64,000 nt of DNA from Planctomycetales bacterium 10988 (GTDB lineage Bacteria; Planctomycetota; Planctomycetia; Pirellulales; Pb10988), in assembly GCA_009664345.1 (NCBI GenBank), contig CP043547.1:2694709-2758708 (forward strand), written 5' to 3'. The notes beneath the pieces are model-generated. The model was not told the DNA's origin. It saw only the letters and a program-made list of their open reading frames with translations, and did no database searches. Position numbers and translations under genes: made by a program. Every line of letters starts with the position of its first letter. The first letter of the stretch is position 1. This document shows, one piece after another, positions 8,601-17,262 of the stretch.

Positions 8601-9193
8601 ACCCGTTCGAGCGAGGTCTCCCATAGTTTCAGCGCTGTCCGATTGGCTTCCAACACCGAGCCGTCCGGTTGCAGCAACCACATGGCTTGAAAGCTCTCTT
8701 CGAAAATCGCGCGAAATTTCCGCTCGCTGTCACGAATCGTGGCTTCGACTTTTTGCCGTTCGTCGATCTCGTTTTGAAGCGATTGCGGGTCTCGGGTGGA
8801 AAGCAGCCGCGGCAGCTTGACGAAGAGAACAATAACGATCGACCAATTCAAGATGGCGGCGATCGCTTTGATGATGCCATCGAGCCGATAAACGGGATGC
8901 CACCAAATGGCCAACTCGACCAAATGCAATCCCATATAGACCAGCAGAAACAGACCTGTTTGGGACCAAAGTAAAAGGGATGGCCAGTTCTTCTTTTTTG
9001 AAATAATGAAAAGTAAGAGGATCGTCAGAACGGCACAGGCAAGAGATGCAGCAATATCCGCGGCGACATGCAGCCACATATGCGACGAAGTCCATGTACC
9101 GGAATCCTTCAGCGGAATCCAGTCCGTGTCATCCAAAAGACGAAAGAGAAACTCCCACATTCGTGGTTCACTCGATGCTGCGTTAAATTCCAT
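5615..9193 (-). CDS. Multi-PAS sensor histidine kinase, HisKA_3 (NarX/DegS) type
   Basis: 1192 residues. Three membrane helices occupy about 43-64, 73-97 and 107-126, arranged like the ethylene-receptor (ETR1) sensor module. About six PAS/PAC units follow between 155 and 945, two of them near-duplicates (LLESAPDAFVITDENALIV and LLESAPDAMVISDIDRNIV). A HisKA_3 dimerisation helix has the phospho-acceptor His in GEEIHDGLGQQLTG near residue 988. The C-terminal HATPase_c has N box ESVNNAVKHAEA and G boxes DNGVGLP and GQGLGLRTM. The NarL-type regulator upstream on the same strand (9417-10085) is the obvious partner, so both are probably transcribed together. The signal is unknown; with so many PAS units it may be redox, gas or a small ligand. 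Confidence 0.92.
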   Translation of the reverse strand: MEFNAASSEPRMWEFLFRLLDDTDWIPLKDSGTWTSSHMWLHVAADIAASLACAVLTILLLFIISKKKNWPSLLLWSQTGLFLLVYMGLHLVELAIWWHPVYRLDGIIKAIAAILNWSIVIVLFVKLPRLLSTRDPQSLQNEIDERQKVEATIRDSERKFRAIFEESFQAMWLLQPDGSVLEANRTALKLWETSLERVLGISFLEAPWHGMKPSQKTALKGLLQRASQGEFVQEEIELSDDRHRASSYDFSIKPVLDDQGNVTLMIPEARDITFHKRAERKFRRLLESAPDAFVITDENALIVMVNVQAERMFGYRRKELIGSPLQMLIPDAGKPEAMEMNRSLEHWTTRLLDHSSSGLEFIARRKDERHFPIELTVSPLEVEEEMLVSFAIRDVTERKRAEKKFRELLESAPDAMVISDIDRNIVLINAQAEKLFGYSRNEMLSKPLDHLFSEGTFAASASEKMDTIIERSLSKALDSAIEVVARRKDGSEFPAEVSLSPLQTKEGPLVSAAFRDISERKAAEAALKRLNEHLEEEVAQQTRAVRQQKDLLQCILDSMADGLIVADEHGKILLWNPAASQILRCDCSPKSIFDWPCDTKRISIPDQNQQDQLPDSGHLAPEVVPLSEAIQGKSVDAIRLHLQHHSEELWLRANAQPLKNAEGTLQGGVMVFQDITLSMQIEEELRKSEERYRAVVEQQTELICRFRPDFTITFCNEALCHYFGLKREAIIGANLLAFLTPELADTFREYFSAFTPGNPIQRWEHPAGKPDGSMMWQHWTNQAFFSESGEILEYQGVGVDITARKEAEEKLKASETRFRNLFERIPISVWEEDWSEIEPWLEFLRKQGVVDLRHYLQQHPEEREIPLRSVRIRDVNDASVSLFQAQSQSHLRESYRELFQGKQFEHFLYKLIMVWEGKSRWEFECRSYTFLGKPLELLTRVYIPLNDGCLDLSNVIVAKADITERRALEMERMLAKQALDERRAIGEEIHDGLGQQLTGMAMMTKSLHRRLEAKESPEADTVAELTRLVQDTQSQAKRLVRGLSPVEIEDNGLMSALQELAKSIESQTEIQCEFKCPLPVLVDKLEVAKQLYLIAQESVNNAVKHAEATKIMIHLDENDQRLLLEISDNGVGLPPGIKLGQGLGLRTMPYRATVIGAELEIQSDESGTSIRCILKYDSLPAVNASTNEDFPE

Positions 9194-9416
9194 TAGATTC
9201 CCGGATCGCTTTCCTGTTCATCACCTCGTACGGGATATCGAGAAAGCAGCTCAATCCTATCAATCAGTTCTGAAATCCGAAAAATCATGTGCCTCAACCA
9301 TCGAACAAGTGCCGAAAGCGAAGATCACCTATTTCCAATCATTCCCAAGTTAGGACAGTCGCTTCCATCCAAGCGAACCAGACGAACTTGCCGTTTCCCT
9401 GGCAAGCATCCGGCAA

Positions 9417-10085
9417 CTATCCATTTTCGATGGTCCATTGCATTGCCATCCGGCTCAGCTCGGTCCCATTGCGAAGACTCAACTTTGTTTTCAATTTTTC
9501 GCGATAGCCTTCGACCGTTTTCGGACTCAGGTGTAATTTCGAGGCGATTTCTCGTGTCGTCAACCCTTGGCCAATCATTCGAAAGACTTCCAACTCACGA
9601 TCCGTCAGCCGTTCGATCGGGGAACGTTGATCTTCATCTTTTCGTCCTACCATGCGGTTTAACATTCTTCCAGCCATGGCGGGACTGACATAAATTTCAC
9701 CGGAAAGAACTCTGCGGATCGCTTCGACGAGGTTTTCCGTAAGTTGCTCTTTATTGACGTATCCCATCGCTCCGGCACGCAAGGCACGTTCGCCGTAGAG
9801 CGACTCATCAAACATGGATGCAACCAGCATCCGCATATCTTCCTGGTACGTTTTGATCTGTTTAATCAGATCGATTCCATTTCCTTTTTTCAACGAAATG
9901 TCCACAATCACCAACTCCGGATTGCATTGGCGTACTTTTTTGATCGCCTCGCCTGCGGTGTCGGCTTCGCCACAGACTTCCAAATCCGGCTCTTCTTCGA
10001 TCAAGGCGGTCAGTCCGCGACGGACGATTGGATGATCATCCACGATCAAAATACGTGTCCGTCTTGTCGAGGTTTGCATTCCCAT
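9417..10085 (-). CDS. NarL/FixJ-family response regulator
   Basis: 222 residues. The receiver domain (about 10-125) has the acidic pair D16/D17 (ILIVDDHP), the phospho-acceptor D62 (LVIVDIS) and the conserved K in GYVNKEQL. The C-terminal LuxR-type helix-turn-helix is LTDRELEVFRMIGQGLTTRE...LHLSPKTVEGYREKLKTKL (about 157-203). A GGGA ribosome binding site lies about 8 nt ahead of the ATG at 10085; a second in-frame ATG follows two codons later. It precedes the PAS kinase by 223 bp on the same strand, forming a regulator-first two-component pair. Confidence 0.95.
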   Translation of the reverse strand: MGMQTSTRRTRILIVDDHPIVRRGLTALIEEEPDLEVCGEADTAGEAIKKVRQCNPELVIVDISLKKGNGIDLIKQIKTYQEDMRMLVASMFDESLYGERALRAGAMGYVNKEQLTENLVEAIRRVLSGEIYVSPAMAGRMLNRMVGRKDEDQRSPIERLTDRELEVFRMIGQGLTTREIASKLHLSPKTVEGYREKLKTKLSLRNGTELSRMAMQWTIENG

Positions 10086-10738
10086 AATTTAATCCCTTGC
10101 TACGATAGCTACCCTTGAAAAGCTTGAGATCCACGAATCGTTCAGACTCCATGTTCCCCTCCCAATGCAGGAGCGAAAGAACACTCCGAACGAAGACAAC
10201 ACCTGAGATTCGAGCACCTTCAAACTTTCCCCGTCTTTCCCAAACAGTTTCCTGCCAGAGAGCAACTGAGGTCAGCCTGATGACACTCGATATTGAAAGC
10301 CCCGGAACCAGGTGATGAGAGGAAATCTCTCCAAGTGGTCTTCTAGTATCAATTTATCGTATCAACGAAGATTCACAAGAAACTTAATTTTAGAAGGGAG
10401 AGGTTTCCAAAACCAGGTTCTTCGATAATTCAACAGTTACATTATAGGGATACACTCAATAATTGTCACCTACATCTATTAAGATTTTTTGAATGATAAA
10501 AGCTATCAGTATTGAACTGACAACGGACGGCACGAGACGTCTATAGTACATTCCGCACGAAGTTTGTCGAGTAAATTATACTTTTTTAGACCACAAGCCG
10601 CTTCCGCTATCGCCTAAGAGCCAGTGGTCAAAACCCTTTAGAATCAGGGAAACATTGGGAAAAAGTGAATTCAACTTACTCTTGATCACACACTCTAAGA
10701 AAAGTGAGACGTTATTTCGATGGGAAGCTTATTTATTA
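10086..10738. other. Gene-free spacer with one copy of the 85-bp repeat
   Basis: This 650-bp AT-rich stretch lies between the response regulator and the hypothetical gene at 10739. It contains repeat copy A (10615-10699) and, just before it, a half-copy-like segment with TAGACCACAAG near 10588. I saw no supported gene in it. Confidence 0.55.
10615..10699 (+). repeat. Dispersed 85-bp inverted-end repeat, copy A
   Basis: Begins TAAGAGCCAGTGGTCAAAAC and ends TTGATCACACACTCTAAG, so the ends are imperfect inverted repeats of each other. About 80% identical to copy C (35719-35805 read on the minus strand), with the first 20 bases identical. Related copies are B (11674-11757) and D (33301-33393). 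Confidence 0.75.
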
Positions 10739-11206
10739 TCAATCCAATGGATAGACCAAATCCGCGTCTCCGAATCGAGCACAATATCCAATTTGATTTT
10801 CATCGCGCAGAGAAACGACGGTATCCACCAAAACTTCTTGAGGGACTCTTAGGACTCTTGCTAATTCCTCGGAAGTGTAGACCCGCATCGGTTGATCTTG
10901 AAAGTGTTTTAAGATGCTGTTCACCAGCACTTGATCCGTGAGCAACGGAACCGGAGAACCAGCCTTTGAACAGGAATCATCGCCTGATAATCCCTTCTTC
11001 GTCGGCATAAAATCTCCAGATGATCGTCCTTCAAAAGGCATGGTTATCGGTCCGGGCGGAAGATGCAGACGATAAGGACAGGAAGGACTCCGGTCTCGGA
11101 ACACGAAAATTCGGTCCTTGCCGGACAAGCTGTCCTGAGGCTCGAAAACATCCCTCCCAGCATCCTTGAGCGGGGCTGTTAATGTATTCATTGTTTTAGT
11201 TATCAC
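10739..11206 (-). CDS. Hypothetical protein with possible winged-helix C-terminus
   Basis: 155 residues, not assigned to a known family. The N-terminal half is proline-, glycine- and serine-rich and looks disordered. The last 65 residues (LVNSILKHFQDQPMRVYTSE, then ELARVLRVPQEVLVDTVVSL and a final beta strand) have the helix pattern of a small winged helix: a helix, a strand, then a helix beginning SEELARVL and a recognition-like helix. The GTG at 11206 was chosen because AAGGA lies 9 nt ahead; an ATG five codons later has no ribosome binding site. It is monocistronic, with repeat copies A and B on either side. Confidence 0.55.
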   Translation of the reverse strand: MITKTMNTLTAPLKDAGRDVFEPQDSLSGKDRIFVFRDRSPSCPYRLHLPPGPITMPFEGRSSGDFMPTKKGLSGDDSCSKAGSPVPLLTDQVLVNSILKHFQDQPMRVYTSEELARVLRVPQEVLVDTVVSLRDENQIGYCARFGDADLVYPLD

Positions 11207-11401
11207 GTTGCAAATCCTTCTTCTGATAAGAAGGAGAAAGGAGGCTGACGAACAGGGTTATGAAGAAGTTTTGACCAAGAACACTTCACAAACCCCCTTG
11301 AATGCGTTGATCGACACAGAAATCCCCTCTTGAACCGCTCAAAAGGGAATTAAAAAATGAAAGAGCGTTGAAACTCACCTTCTGATTTTCACGCTATTGA
11401 G

Positions 11402-11548
11402 ATGAAGATTGAAAATGGTTGTCTTCGATCTGTTGATTTTTGTCATCCCCCGCCAGGTCGAGGACAAAAACCGTTTCATTTCTTACAATGTCCTAGCTGT
11501 GAAACGCCAACATTTTTGCAGCGTTTCCAATCGACCAATTTAATATAA
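11402..11548 (+). CDS. Possible small zinc-ribbon-like ORF, weak
   Basis: A 48-codon frame from ATG to TAA encodes a peptide with PFHFLQCPSCETPTF near its end, one CxxC pair in a ribbon-like context. The ribosome binding site is poor (TTGAG directly ahead) and the second cysteine pair of a full zinc ribbon is missing. It may be a remnant or chance. Confidence 0.2.
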   Translation: MKIENGCLRSVDFCHPPPGRGQKPFHFLQCPSCETPTFLQRFQSTNLI

Positions 11549-11673
11549 ATCAAACTCCAATAAGATATAGACGCATTCGACCCATTCTATAAGGGGGGGA
11601 ATCTACCCCTTTCCATACGGGTATCTACAAGTCATTGCCTCGCAGAAATCGTCAGTACGCAAGGCTTTCGAAC

Positions 11674-11757
11674 GTAGAGCCCGTGGTCAAAGCCTTCTGA
11701 AACGAAGAAACACATGGGAAAAAGGAATCTCTTGCACCTTTTGACCACAAACGTTTA
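11674..11757 (+). repeat. Dispersed 85-bp inverted-end repeat, copy B
   Basis: Begins GTAGAGCCCGTGGTCAAAGC and ends TTTTGACCACAAACGTTTAA, with GTGGTCAAA / TTTGACCAC as inverted ends. The middle shares CACATGGGAAAAAGG with copy A (ACATTGGGAAAAAG). It ends 35 bp before the glpD ATG. Confidence 0.7.
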
Positions 11758-11792
11758 ATCCCCTTCTCCCAGCTCGAAAAGGAATCTAGGCC

Positions 11793-13352
11793 ATGAATCG
11801 CGAATCTGTTCTCTCGACGATTCGAGAACGCAAAACGCCATGGGATATGGTCTTCATCGGTGGTGGAGCCACAGGCGTCGGCGGTGCCTTGGATGCAGCG
11901 GCCCGAGGTTATGAGGTATTGCTTTTAGAACAACATGACTTTGGCAAAGGAACTTCCAGTCGCAGCACGAAGCTCGTTCACGGAGGCGTTCGCTATCTCC
12001 AACAAGGCAACATCCCCCTGGTCATGGAAGCCCTCAAAGAGCGTGGGATTCTCCTGCAAAATGCCCCCCATCTGGTAAATGACCTCGCCTTTGTAGTGCC
12101 GAACTATAGCTGGTGGGAGGCCCCTTTTTATGGCATCGGGATGAAAGTCTATGACCTCTTGGCGGGAAAATATAAGTTCGGCCATTCCAAACATCTTTCC
12201 GTGGAAGAGACGCTGGAACGGATTCCCAATCTCAAAACCGAAGGACTTCGCGGTGGGGTCCTTTACCATGATGGACAGTTCGACGATGCCCGTTTGCTCC
12301 TGTCGTTAGTCCGCACCGCGGCAGCCCAAGGAGCGAGCCTGCTCAATTACTGCAAAGCCACTTCCTTAGTGAAAGATGCCCAAGGATTCTTGACCGGGCT
12401 GGAAGCCGAAGACCAAGAAACCGGCGAACTTTTTGCGATCGATGCCAAAGTGATTGCCAACTGTACCGGACCTTTTTCCGATGCGGTTCGACGCAAAGAC
12501 GACCCCAACTGTGAGATGATGATTCGTCCCAGTACCGGAGTTCACCTGGTTTTTGACAAGAGTTTTCTAGCCGGCGAGACTGCCATTATGGTCCCGCATA
12601 CCACCGATGGCCGGGTACTTTTCGCGATTCCGTGGCACGATCATGTCTTGGTAGGGACAACTGATCAGTCGATCGAAACTCCCACCTTGGAACCCAAGGC
12701 AACCGCTGAAGAGATCGATTTTATCTTGGAAAATGCTCAACAATACCTGAGCCGCGACCCTCAGAAAGAGGATATTCTCAGCATCTTCTGCGGCATTCGC
12801 CCCTTGGTCGGAAAGGGAAAAGATTCGACTTCCAAGATTTCTAGAGATCATACCATCACGATTTCTCAAAGTGGTTTAGTCAGCATCGCTGGCGGAAAGT
12901 GGACGACCTATCGCAATATGGCGGCGGATTTGGTGGATCATTTGGAAACGCTTGCCGATTTCGACAACCGGCCTTGCCCGACAGCCAAGCTAAAGCTGGA
13001 TGGTGCCCCTGAGAAAAAAGACCCGAGTTCAGCTTTCTCTAGCTATGGCACGCACGCCCCTGCCCTGCAAGACCTCATCGATTCCAAGCCGGAATACGCA
13101 CAACCCTTGCACGCAGACCTTCCTTATTTACAAGGAGAAGTCATCTGGGGCGCCCGTCATGATTATGCCCGCTCCGTCGAAGACATTTTGGCACGCCGCC
13201 TGAGGGCCTTATTCCTTCATGCCAGAGCTGCCAGCGAATCCGCTCCAAAAGTCGCCCAACTGTTAGCAGAGGAACTCAACCAAGACAAAACCTGGCAAAC
13301 AAACCAAGTTGAATCTTTTCAAACTTTAGCCAAGCAGTACCTCCCCTTTTAA
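11793..13352 (+). CDS. glpD: Aerobic glycerol-3-phosphate dehydrogenase
   Basis: 519 residues, FAD-dependent and membrane-associated. It oxidises sn-glycerol 3-phosphate to dihydroxyacetone phosphate and passes electrons to quinone. The N-terminal FAD-binding motif is FIGGGATGVGGALDAAARGY, followed by GTSSRSTKLVHGGVRYL, the signature of the GlpD/GlpA family. Further family segments are VPNYSWWEAPFYGIGMKVYD, DARL, TGPFSD, ATGVH-like STGVHLVFD and the C-terminal FAD contact SIAGGKWTTYR. Length fits the family (about 500-560). AAAGGAA precedes the ATG by about 13 nt. No glpK or glpF is adjacent; the gene stands alone downstream of repeat copy B. Confidence 0.95.
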   Translation: MNRESVLSTIRERKTPWDMVFIGGGATGVGGALDAAARGYEVLLLEQHDFGKGTSSRSTKLVHGGVRYLQQGNIPLVMEALKERGILLQNAPHLVNDLAFVVPNYSWWEAPFYGIGMKVYDLLAGKYKFGHSKHLSVEETLERIPNLKTEGLRGGVLYHDGQFDDARLLLSLVRTAAAQGASLLNYCKATSLVKDAQGFLTGLEAEDQETGELFAIDAKVIANCTGPFSDAVRRKDDPNCEMMIRPSTGVHLVFDKSFLAGETAIMVPHTTDGRVLFAIPWHDHVLVGTTDQSIETPTLEPKATAEEIDFILENAQQYLSRDPQKEDILSIFCGIRPLVGKGKDSTSKISRDHTITISQSGLVSIAGGKWTTYRNMAADLVDHLETLADFDNRPCPTAKLKLDGAPEKKDPSSAFSSYGTHAPALQDLIDSKPEYAQPLHADLPYLQGEVIWGARHDYARSVEDILARRLRALFLHARAASESAPKVAQLLAEELNQDKTWQTNQVESFQTLAKQYLPF

Positions 13353-13534
13353 TGCGTGATTCCCGACGTTAGAATCTGGAGTTTCTAGTAAGTCTTTCTA
13401 TCCAGAAAATCTTCCATTACTTCAATAATCAAGTAAACTTTAAACAGTTTAAAAATCTTTTCGACAAAGCTTTGAAACTTCCAGATTCTATTGTTGATTT
13501 TATAGAAATCACTCTACAACCAAAGGTGTCCCCC

Positions 13535-14362
13535 ATGTCCAAACTTTCTACTTCTATTTATTTAAAAATAGCTTTCATTGTTAGTTTACTTGTCTTTCAA
13601 ACAAACATCATAAACCATGCTTTTTCAGCTGAAAAAATGGCGGAATCGGGTGAATGGATTCAACTGTTTAATGGAAAAGACCTTGACGATTGGAATATTA
13701 AATTTACGGGCTGTCCATTAGATGAAAATTATAACAATACTTTTCAAGTCAACGATGGACTTTTGCAAGTCAATTATGATGAATATAAAGACTTTGGAAA
13801 ACGCTTTGGTCACATCATCTATAAAACCCCTTTCTCTCATTATCGCATTCGTGTGGAATATCGTTTCATTGGCAATCAATCCCCAGGGGGGCCCGGCTGG
13901 GCTTTTCGCAATAGCGGCATCATGCTGCACGGCCAAACCCCGGAGAGCATGACCATTGACCAAGATTTTCCGCACTCAATTGAAGTGCAACTTTTAGGTG
14001 GCAATGGAAAGAAACCGCGTTCCACCGCGAATCTCTGCACGCCGGGTACGCATGTGGTGATGGATGGGAAGCTGTTTACCCCGCACTGTACCAATTCCAC
14101 TTCGAAGACCTATCATGGCGATCAATGGGTCACTGTCGAGGTCGAGGTTCATGGCAGTGATCGGATTCGACATCTCATTGATGGCGAGGTCGTTTTGGAA
14201 TATACTGATCCCCAACTTGATGAAGAGGTTGCTCCCGGCCAGCCTCTAAACAAACGCCTTTTAAAAGAAGGTTACATCTCTCTTCAGGCCGAGAGCCATC
14301 CTTGTGAATTTCGCAAAGTCGAACTCCTGCCGCTCAATATTCCTGCTGACTCCGCTGAATAA
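13535..14362 (+). CDS. Secreted DUF1080 protein
   Basis: 275 residues from the ATG at 13535, which has AAGGTG (13522-13527) ahead; the longer frame from 13472 would hide the signal peptide. The signal peptide is long and hydrophobic (YLKIAFIVSLLVFQTNIINH...FSA). The DUF1080 domain follows, with WIQLFNGKDLDDWNIKF, RNSGIMLHGQTPESM, SIEVQLLGG and the closing GYISLQAESHPCEFRKVEL. It has the larger insert (RFGHIIYKTPFSHYRIRVEY) seen in a distinct DUF1080 subgroup that resembles putative secreted glycosyl hydrolases. Codon use is more AT-rich than that of its neighbours. Substrate unknown. Confidence 0.88.
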   Translation: MSKLSTSIYLKIAFIVSLLVFQTNIINHAFSAEKMAESGEWIQLFNGKDLDDWNIKFTGCPLDENYNNTFQVNDGLLQVNYDEYKDFGKRFGHIIYKTPFSHYRIRVEYRFIGNQSPGGPGWAFRNSGIMLHGQTPESMTIDQDFPHSIEVQLLGGNGKKPRSTANLCTPGTHVVMDGKLFTPHCTNSTSKTYHGDQWVTVEVEVHGSDRIRHLIDGEVVLEYTDPQLDEEVAPGQPLNKRLLKEGYISLQAESHPCEFRKVELLPLNIPADSAE

Positions 14363-14748
14363 AAAATTCCAAAATCGAGTCAGATTGGCCATTTTGCCCA
14401 AATCATCCAAACCCGATAGAGCAATCGACTTGCACATTGTTCCGGCGAACGCCTATTTATCGTGCAGTGATTGCTTCTTTTTTTGACATTCCAGGGTGAC
14501 CGCCAGAAAAAGTTTGAAACCGAGAAGAGCATTTTTCTACCTTATTTGTCACGCATTTAGGATTTCTTCTCAAGTTTTCTTTCCGTTTTTGCTTCTAGCG
14601 GCACACTGCTTGCTAAAATATTCCGCTTTGAGATGGAAAAGGATTTTCCGTCTTGGTTCGGCCATGGAGGGCAAGCCCGCAGACGTTTTTTTGCGGATAA
14701 CCCACCTAACTTGGTTTCATGCCAAGGGTTGAATTTAAGGAGAGTTGT
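14363..14748. other. Upstream region of glutamine synthetase
   Basis: This 386-bp spacer contains the sigma-54-type promoter at 14598-14614 and an untranslated leader of about 125 nt. No gene supported. Confidence 0.6.
14598..14614 (+). promoter_or_regulatory. Candidate sigma-54 promoter of glnN
   Basis: The sequence CGGCACACTGCTTGCT matches the RpoN consensus TGGCAC-N5-TTGCA/T. GG (14600-14601) and GC (14612-14613) are exactly 10 nt apart. It lies 135 bp ahead of the glutamine synthetase start, giving a transcription start near 14625. A matching candidate lies before amt. No clear NtrC binding site was identified. Confidence 0.6.
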
Positions 14749-17010
14749 GTGAGTACAACAGTGTCGAAGGAAGGGCGGTCGACCGGTAACGGAGTTCCCT
14801 CGTTCTCAGGCGGATCGAGTGGAGCACCCTTAGGAGTATCCGCACGGATGGCGGCTATCTCTGCCGTTACGAACTACAAGCCCTCTACCCCTCCGCTAAA
14901 CTTCAAGGAAACCCCTACCCAGGAACTCTTTTGTGCCAATGTCTTCGGCCCTGCGGTCATGAAGGCACGTTTGCCCAAACCAGTTTATAAATCCTTGATC
15001 AAAGTGATTGAAACTGGTGCCAAACTCGATCCCTCGGTCGCCGACATCGTCGCTTCGGCCATGAAAGATTGGGCGATCGAAAAAGGCGCAACCCACTATG
15101 CACACGTCTTTTATCCTTTGACAGGTGCTACGGCTGAAAAGCACGATAGCTTCCTTTCTCCCGATGGAGACGGTGGTGCGATTGCCGAATTTACCGGCAG
15201 CCAATTGATCCAAGGGGAACCGGATGGTTCGAGTTTCCCCACCGGGGGGATTCGCCAAACGTTTGAAGCCCGTGGTTACACCATTTGGGACGTAACCAGC
15301 CCGGCTTACATTTTGGAAAACCCCAACGGAACCACACTTTGCATTCCGACCGCGTTTGTCTCTTGGACGGGTGAAGCCCTCGATAAGAAGACCCCGGTTC
15401 TTCGTTCAATGCAGGCCCTCAACAAGCAAGCTCATCGTATCTTGAAGCTCTTCGGGCATGACGATGAAACCTTTGTTTCCTCGACTGCCGGTCCCGAACA
15501 AGAATACTTCTTGATCGACCGTCACTTCTTTTTCGCTCGACCTGACTTGCTGAATGCCGGACGCACCTTGTTCGGAGCAGCACCTCCTAAAGGTCAAGAA
15601 TTTGACGATCACTACTTCGGTGCGATTCCGGATCGCGTTTTGGCTTTCATGTTGGAAGTCGAACGAGAGCTCTTCAAGCTCGGCATTCCGGTCAAAACCC
15701 GTCACAATGAAGTGGCTCCCGGCCAGTATGAAATTGCTCCGGTCTTCGAATCTTCCAACCTCGCCACCGACCATCAACAACTTGTTATGATCACCTTGCG
15801 TAAAGTGGCTGAGAAATATGGAATGGCTTGCTTGACCCACGAAAAACCGTTCGCTGGTGTGAATGGTTCTGGAAAGCACGTCAACTTCTCCATGGGAAGT
15901 GCCGCGGTTGGGAACTTGCTTGATCCCGGCGATACCCCGCACTCCAACGCCCAGTTCTTGGTCTTCTGTGCCGCGGTCATGCGAGCCGTTTACAAATACC
16001 AAGGTCTGTTGCGTGCGGTCATCGCTTCGGCTAGTAACGATCACCGCTTGGGTGCGAATGAAGCTCCTCCGGCGATTATCTCCATCTTCTTGGGAGATCA
16101 ATTGACCGACGTCTTCCAACAAATCAAGGGAGGCGGAGCCAAGTCCTCGATCGAAAAAGGCACCTTGACCGTTGGCGTCGATACCTTGCCGCCGCTGCCA
16201 AAAGATGCCGGGGATCGTAACCGTACCAGTCCTTTCGCGTTCACTGGAAACCGCTTCGAATTCCGTGCGGTTGGTTCGAACCAATCGATCGCCGGTCCGT
16301 TGGTGGCCATGAACACGATCGTCGCGGAATCCTTGGATTACTGTGCCACGAAGTTGGAAGAAGCTACCGGCGGAGACCTCGGCAAATTGAACGAATGTGT
16401 TCAATCCTTGCTGACGGAAGTCTTCAACGAATGTGAATCGATTATCTTCAACGGAAATGGTTATTCCGAAGAATGGCACCAAGAAGCCGCCAACCGTGGT
16501 TTGCTCAACAACAAAACCACCGCCGACGCACTTCCCGCCTTGGGTGATCCGGCCGTTGCGGAACTCTTCGAGAAGTACAATGTACTGACCGGGCGTGAAC
16601 TCGAATCTCGCTTGGAAACCTACCTCGAACAGTACTGCATGACCATTCAGGTCGAAGCCAACCTCACAGTTGAAATCGCGAAGACCAAAATCTTCCCGGC
16701 TGCGATTCGTTATCAAAACGAACTCGCCTCGACTTGTGCCAATCTGAAATTGGTCGGGTACGACTTCGATACCGATACTTTGGACAAAGTCACCGAGTTG
16801 GTCAAATGCCTGCAAGACAGCGTTGCCAATCTCGAGAAGACCATGGCCCACGAAGGTTCGGAAGACCTACAAGCTGAATCTCGTCACATGTGCGACGACG
16901 TCCTTCCCGCCATGCTGGAAGTTCGTAAGTTCGCCGACGAGTTGGAAACTTGGGTCGCCGACGACATCTGGCCACTTCCGACTTATCAAGAAATGCTCTT
17001 CATCAAATAG
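14749..17010 (+). CDS. glnN: Type III glutamine synthetase
   Basis: 753 residues. It condenses glutamate and ammonia to glutamine with ATP in the cytoplasm. GSIII is longer than GSI/GSII (about 700-730), and the length and architecture fit. Visible catalytic blocks are [13 protein letters not shown] (metal ligands), [50 protein letters not shown] (ATP and metal), [21 protein letters not shown] and [17 protein letters not shown]. The GTG at 14749 is preferred over the ATG at 14719 because AAGGAGAG (14738-14744) sits just ahead of it. The sigma-54 candidate upstream and a terminator at 17058 bracket a monocistronic unit. PII and Amt genes lie 8-10 kb downstream. Confidence 0.95.
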   Translation: MSTTVSKEGRSTGNGVPSFSGGSSGAPLGVSARMAAISAVTNYKPSTPPLNFKETPTQELFCANVFGPAVMKARLPKPVYKSLIKVIETGAKLDPSVADIVASAMKDWAIEKGATHYAHVFYPLTGATAEKHDSFLSPDGDGGAIAEFTGSQLIQGEPDGSSFPTGGIRQTFEARGYTIWDVTSPAYILENPNGTTLCIPTAFVSWTGEALDKKTPVLRSMQALNKQAHRILKLFGHDDETFVSSTAGPEQEYFLIDRHFFFARPDLLNAGRTLFGAAPPKGQEFDDHYFGAIPDRVLAFMLEVERELFKLGIPVKTRHNEVAPGQYEIAPVFESSNLATDHQQLVMITLRKVAEKYGMACLTHEKPFAGVNGSGKHVNFSMGSAAVGNLLDPGDTPHSNAQFLVFCAAVMRAVYKYQGLLRAVIASASNDHRLGANEAPPAIISIFLGDQLTDVFQQIKGGGAKSSIEKGTLTVGVDTLPPLPKDAGDRNRTSPFAFTGNRFEFRAVGSNQSIAGPLVAMNTIVAESLDYCATKLEEATGGDLGKLNECVQSLLTEVFNECESIIFNGNGYSEEWHQEAANRGLLNNKTTADALPALGDPAVAELFEKYNVLTGRELESRLETYLEQYCMTIQVEANLTVEIAKTKIFPAAIRYQNELASTCANLKLVGYDFDTDTLDKVTELVKCLQDSVANLEKTMAHEGSEDLQAESRHMCDDVLPAMLEVRKFADELETWVADDIWPLPTYQEMLFIK

Positions 17011-17057
17011 TCTTTGCACTGTTTGACCAAGAGATCAAGTCAGTTGAACTGATGAGC

Positions 17058-17086
17058 ACAGGGCTTCCTTCGGGGAGCCCTGTTTG
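17058..17086 (+). terminator. Terminator of glnN
   Basis: ACAGGGCT and AGCCCTGT pair around TCCTTCGGGG, followed by TTTGCGTT. It lies 48 bp after the glnN stop. The T tract is short, so its strength is uncertain. Confidence 0.6.
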
Positions 17087-17262
17087 CGTTGATAGAGAAT
17101 TATTTTCAGAATCCTCACGAAAAAATAGCTCTTGGCCTGTACAATTAGTTTCAAGATTCAAAGGTTTTCAGCGAATGACTAGATGTGGGAAGCTACAGCT
17201 TCCGAACTCTTCTGTGTGGTAAAGAATCCAGAAACACAACGATCCATTTGAGCGTTTTTCCT

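Larger units (their letters stand above)
11207..11792. other. Divergent spacer upstream of glpD with repeat copy B
   Basis: This 586-bp stretch carries promoters for the hypothetical gene on the left and for glpD on the right. It contains repeat copy B (11674-11757) and a possible 48-codon frame at 11402-11548. A small hairpin CCTTCT-TCTGAT-AAGAAGG lies just upstream of the leftward gene (about 11216). Confidence 0.5.

Noticed and set aside
15406-16851. A 481-codon open frame antisense to glutamine synthetase III
   Set aside because: It lies wholly inside the glnN gene on the other strand, has no family signal and arises from the codon bias of glnN.
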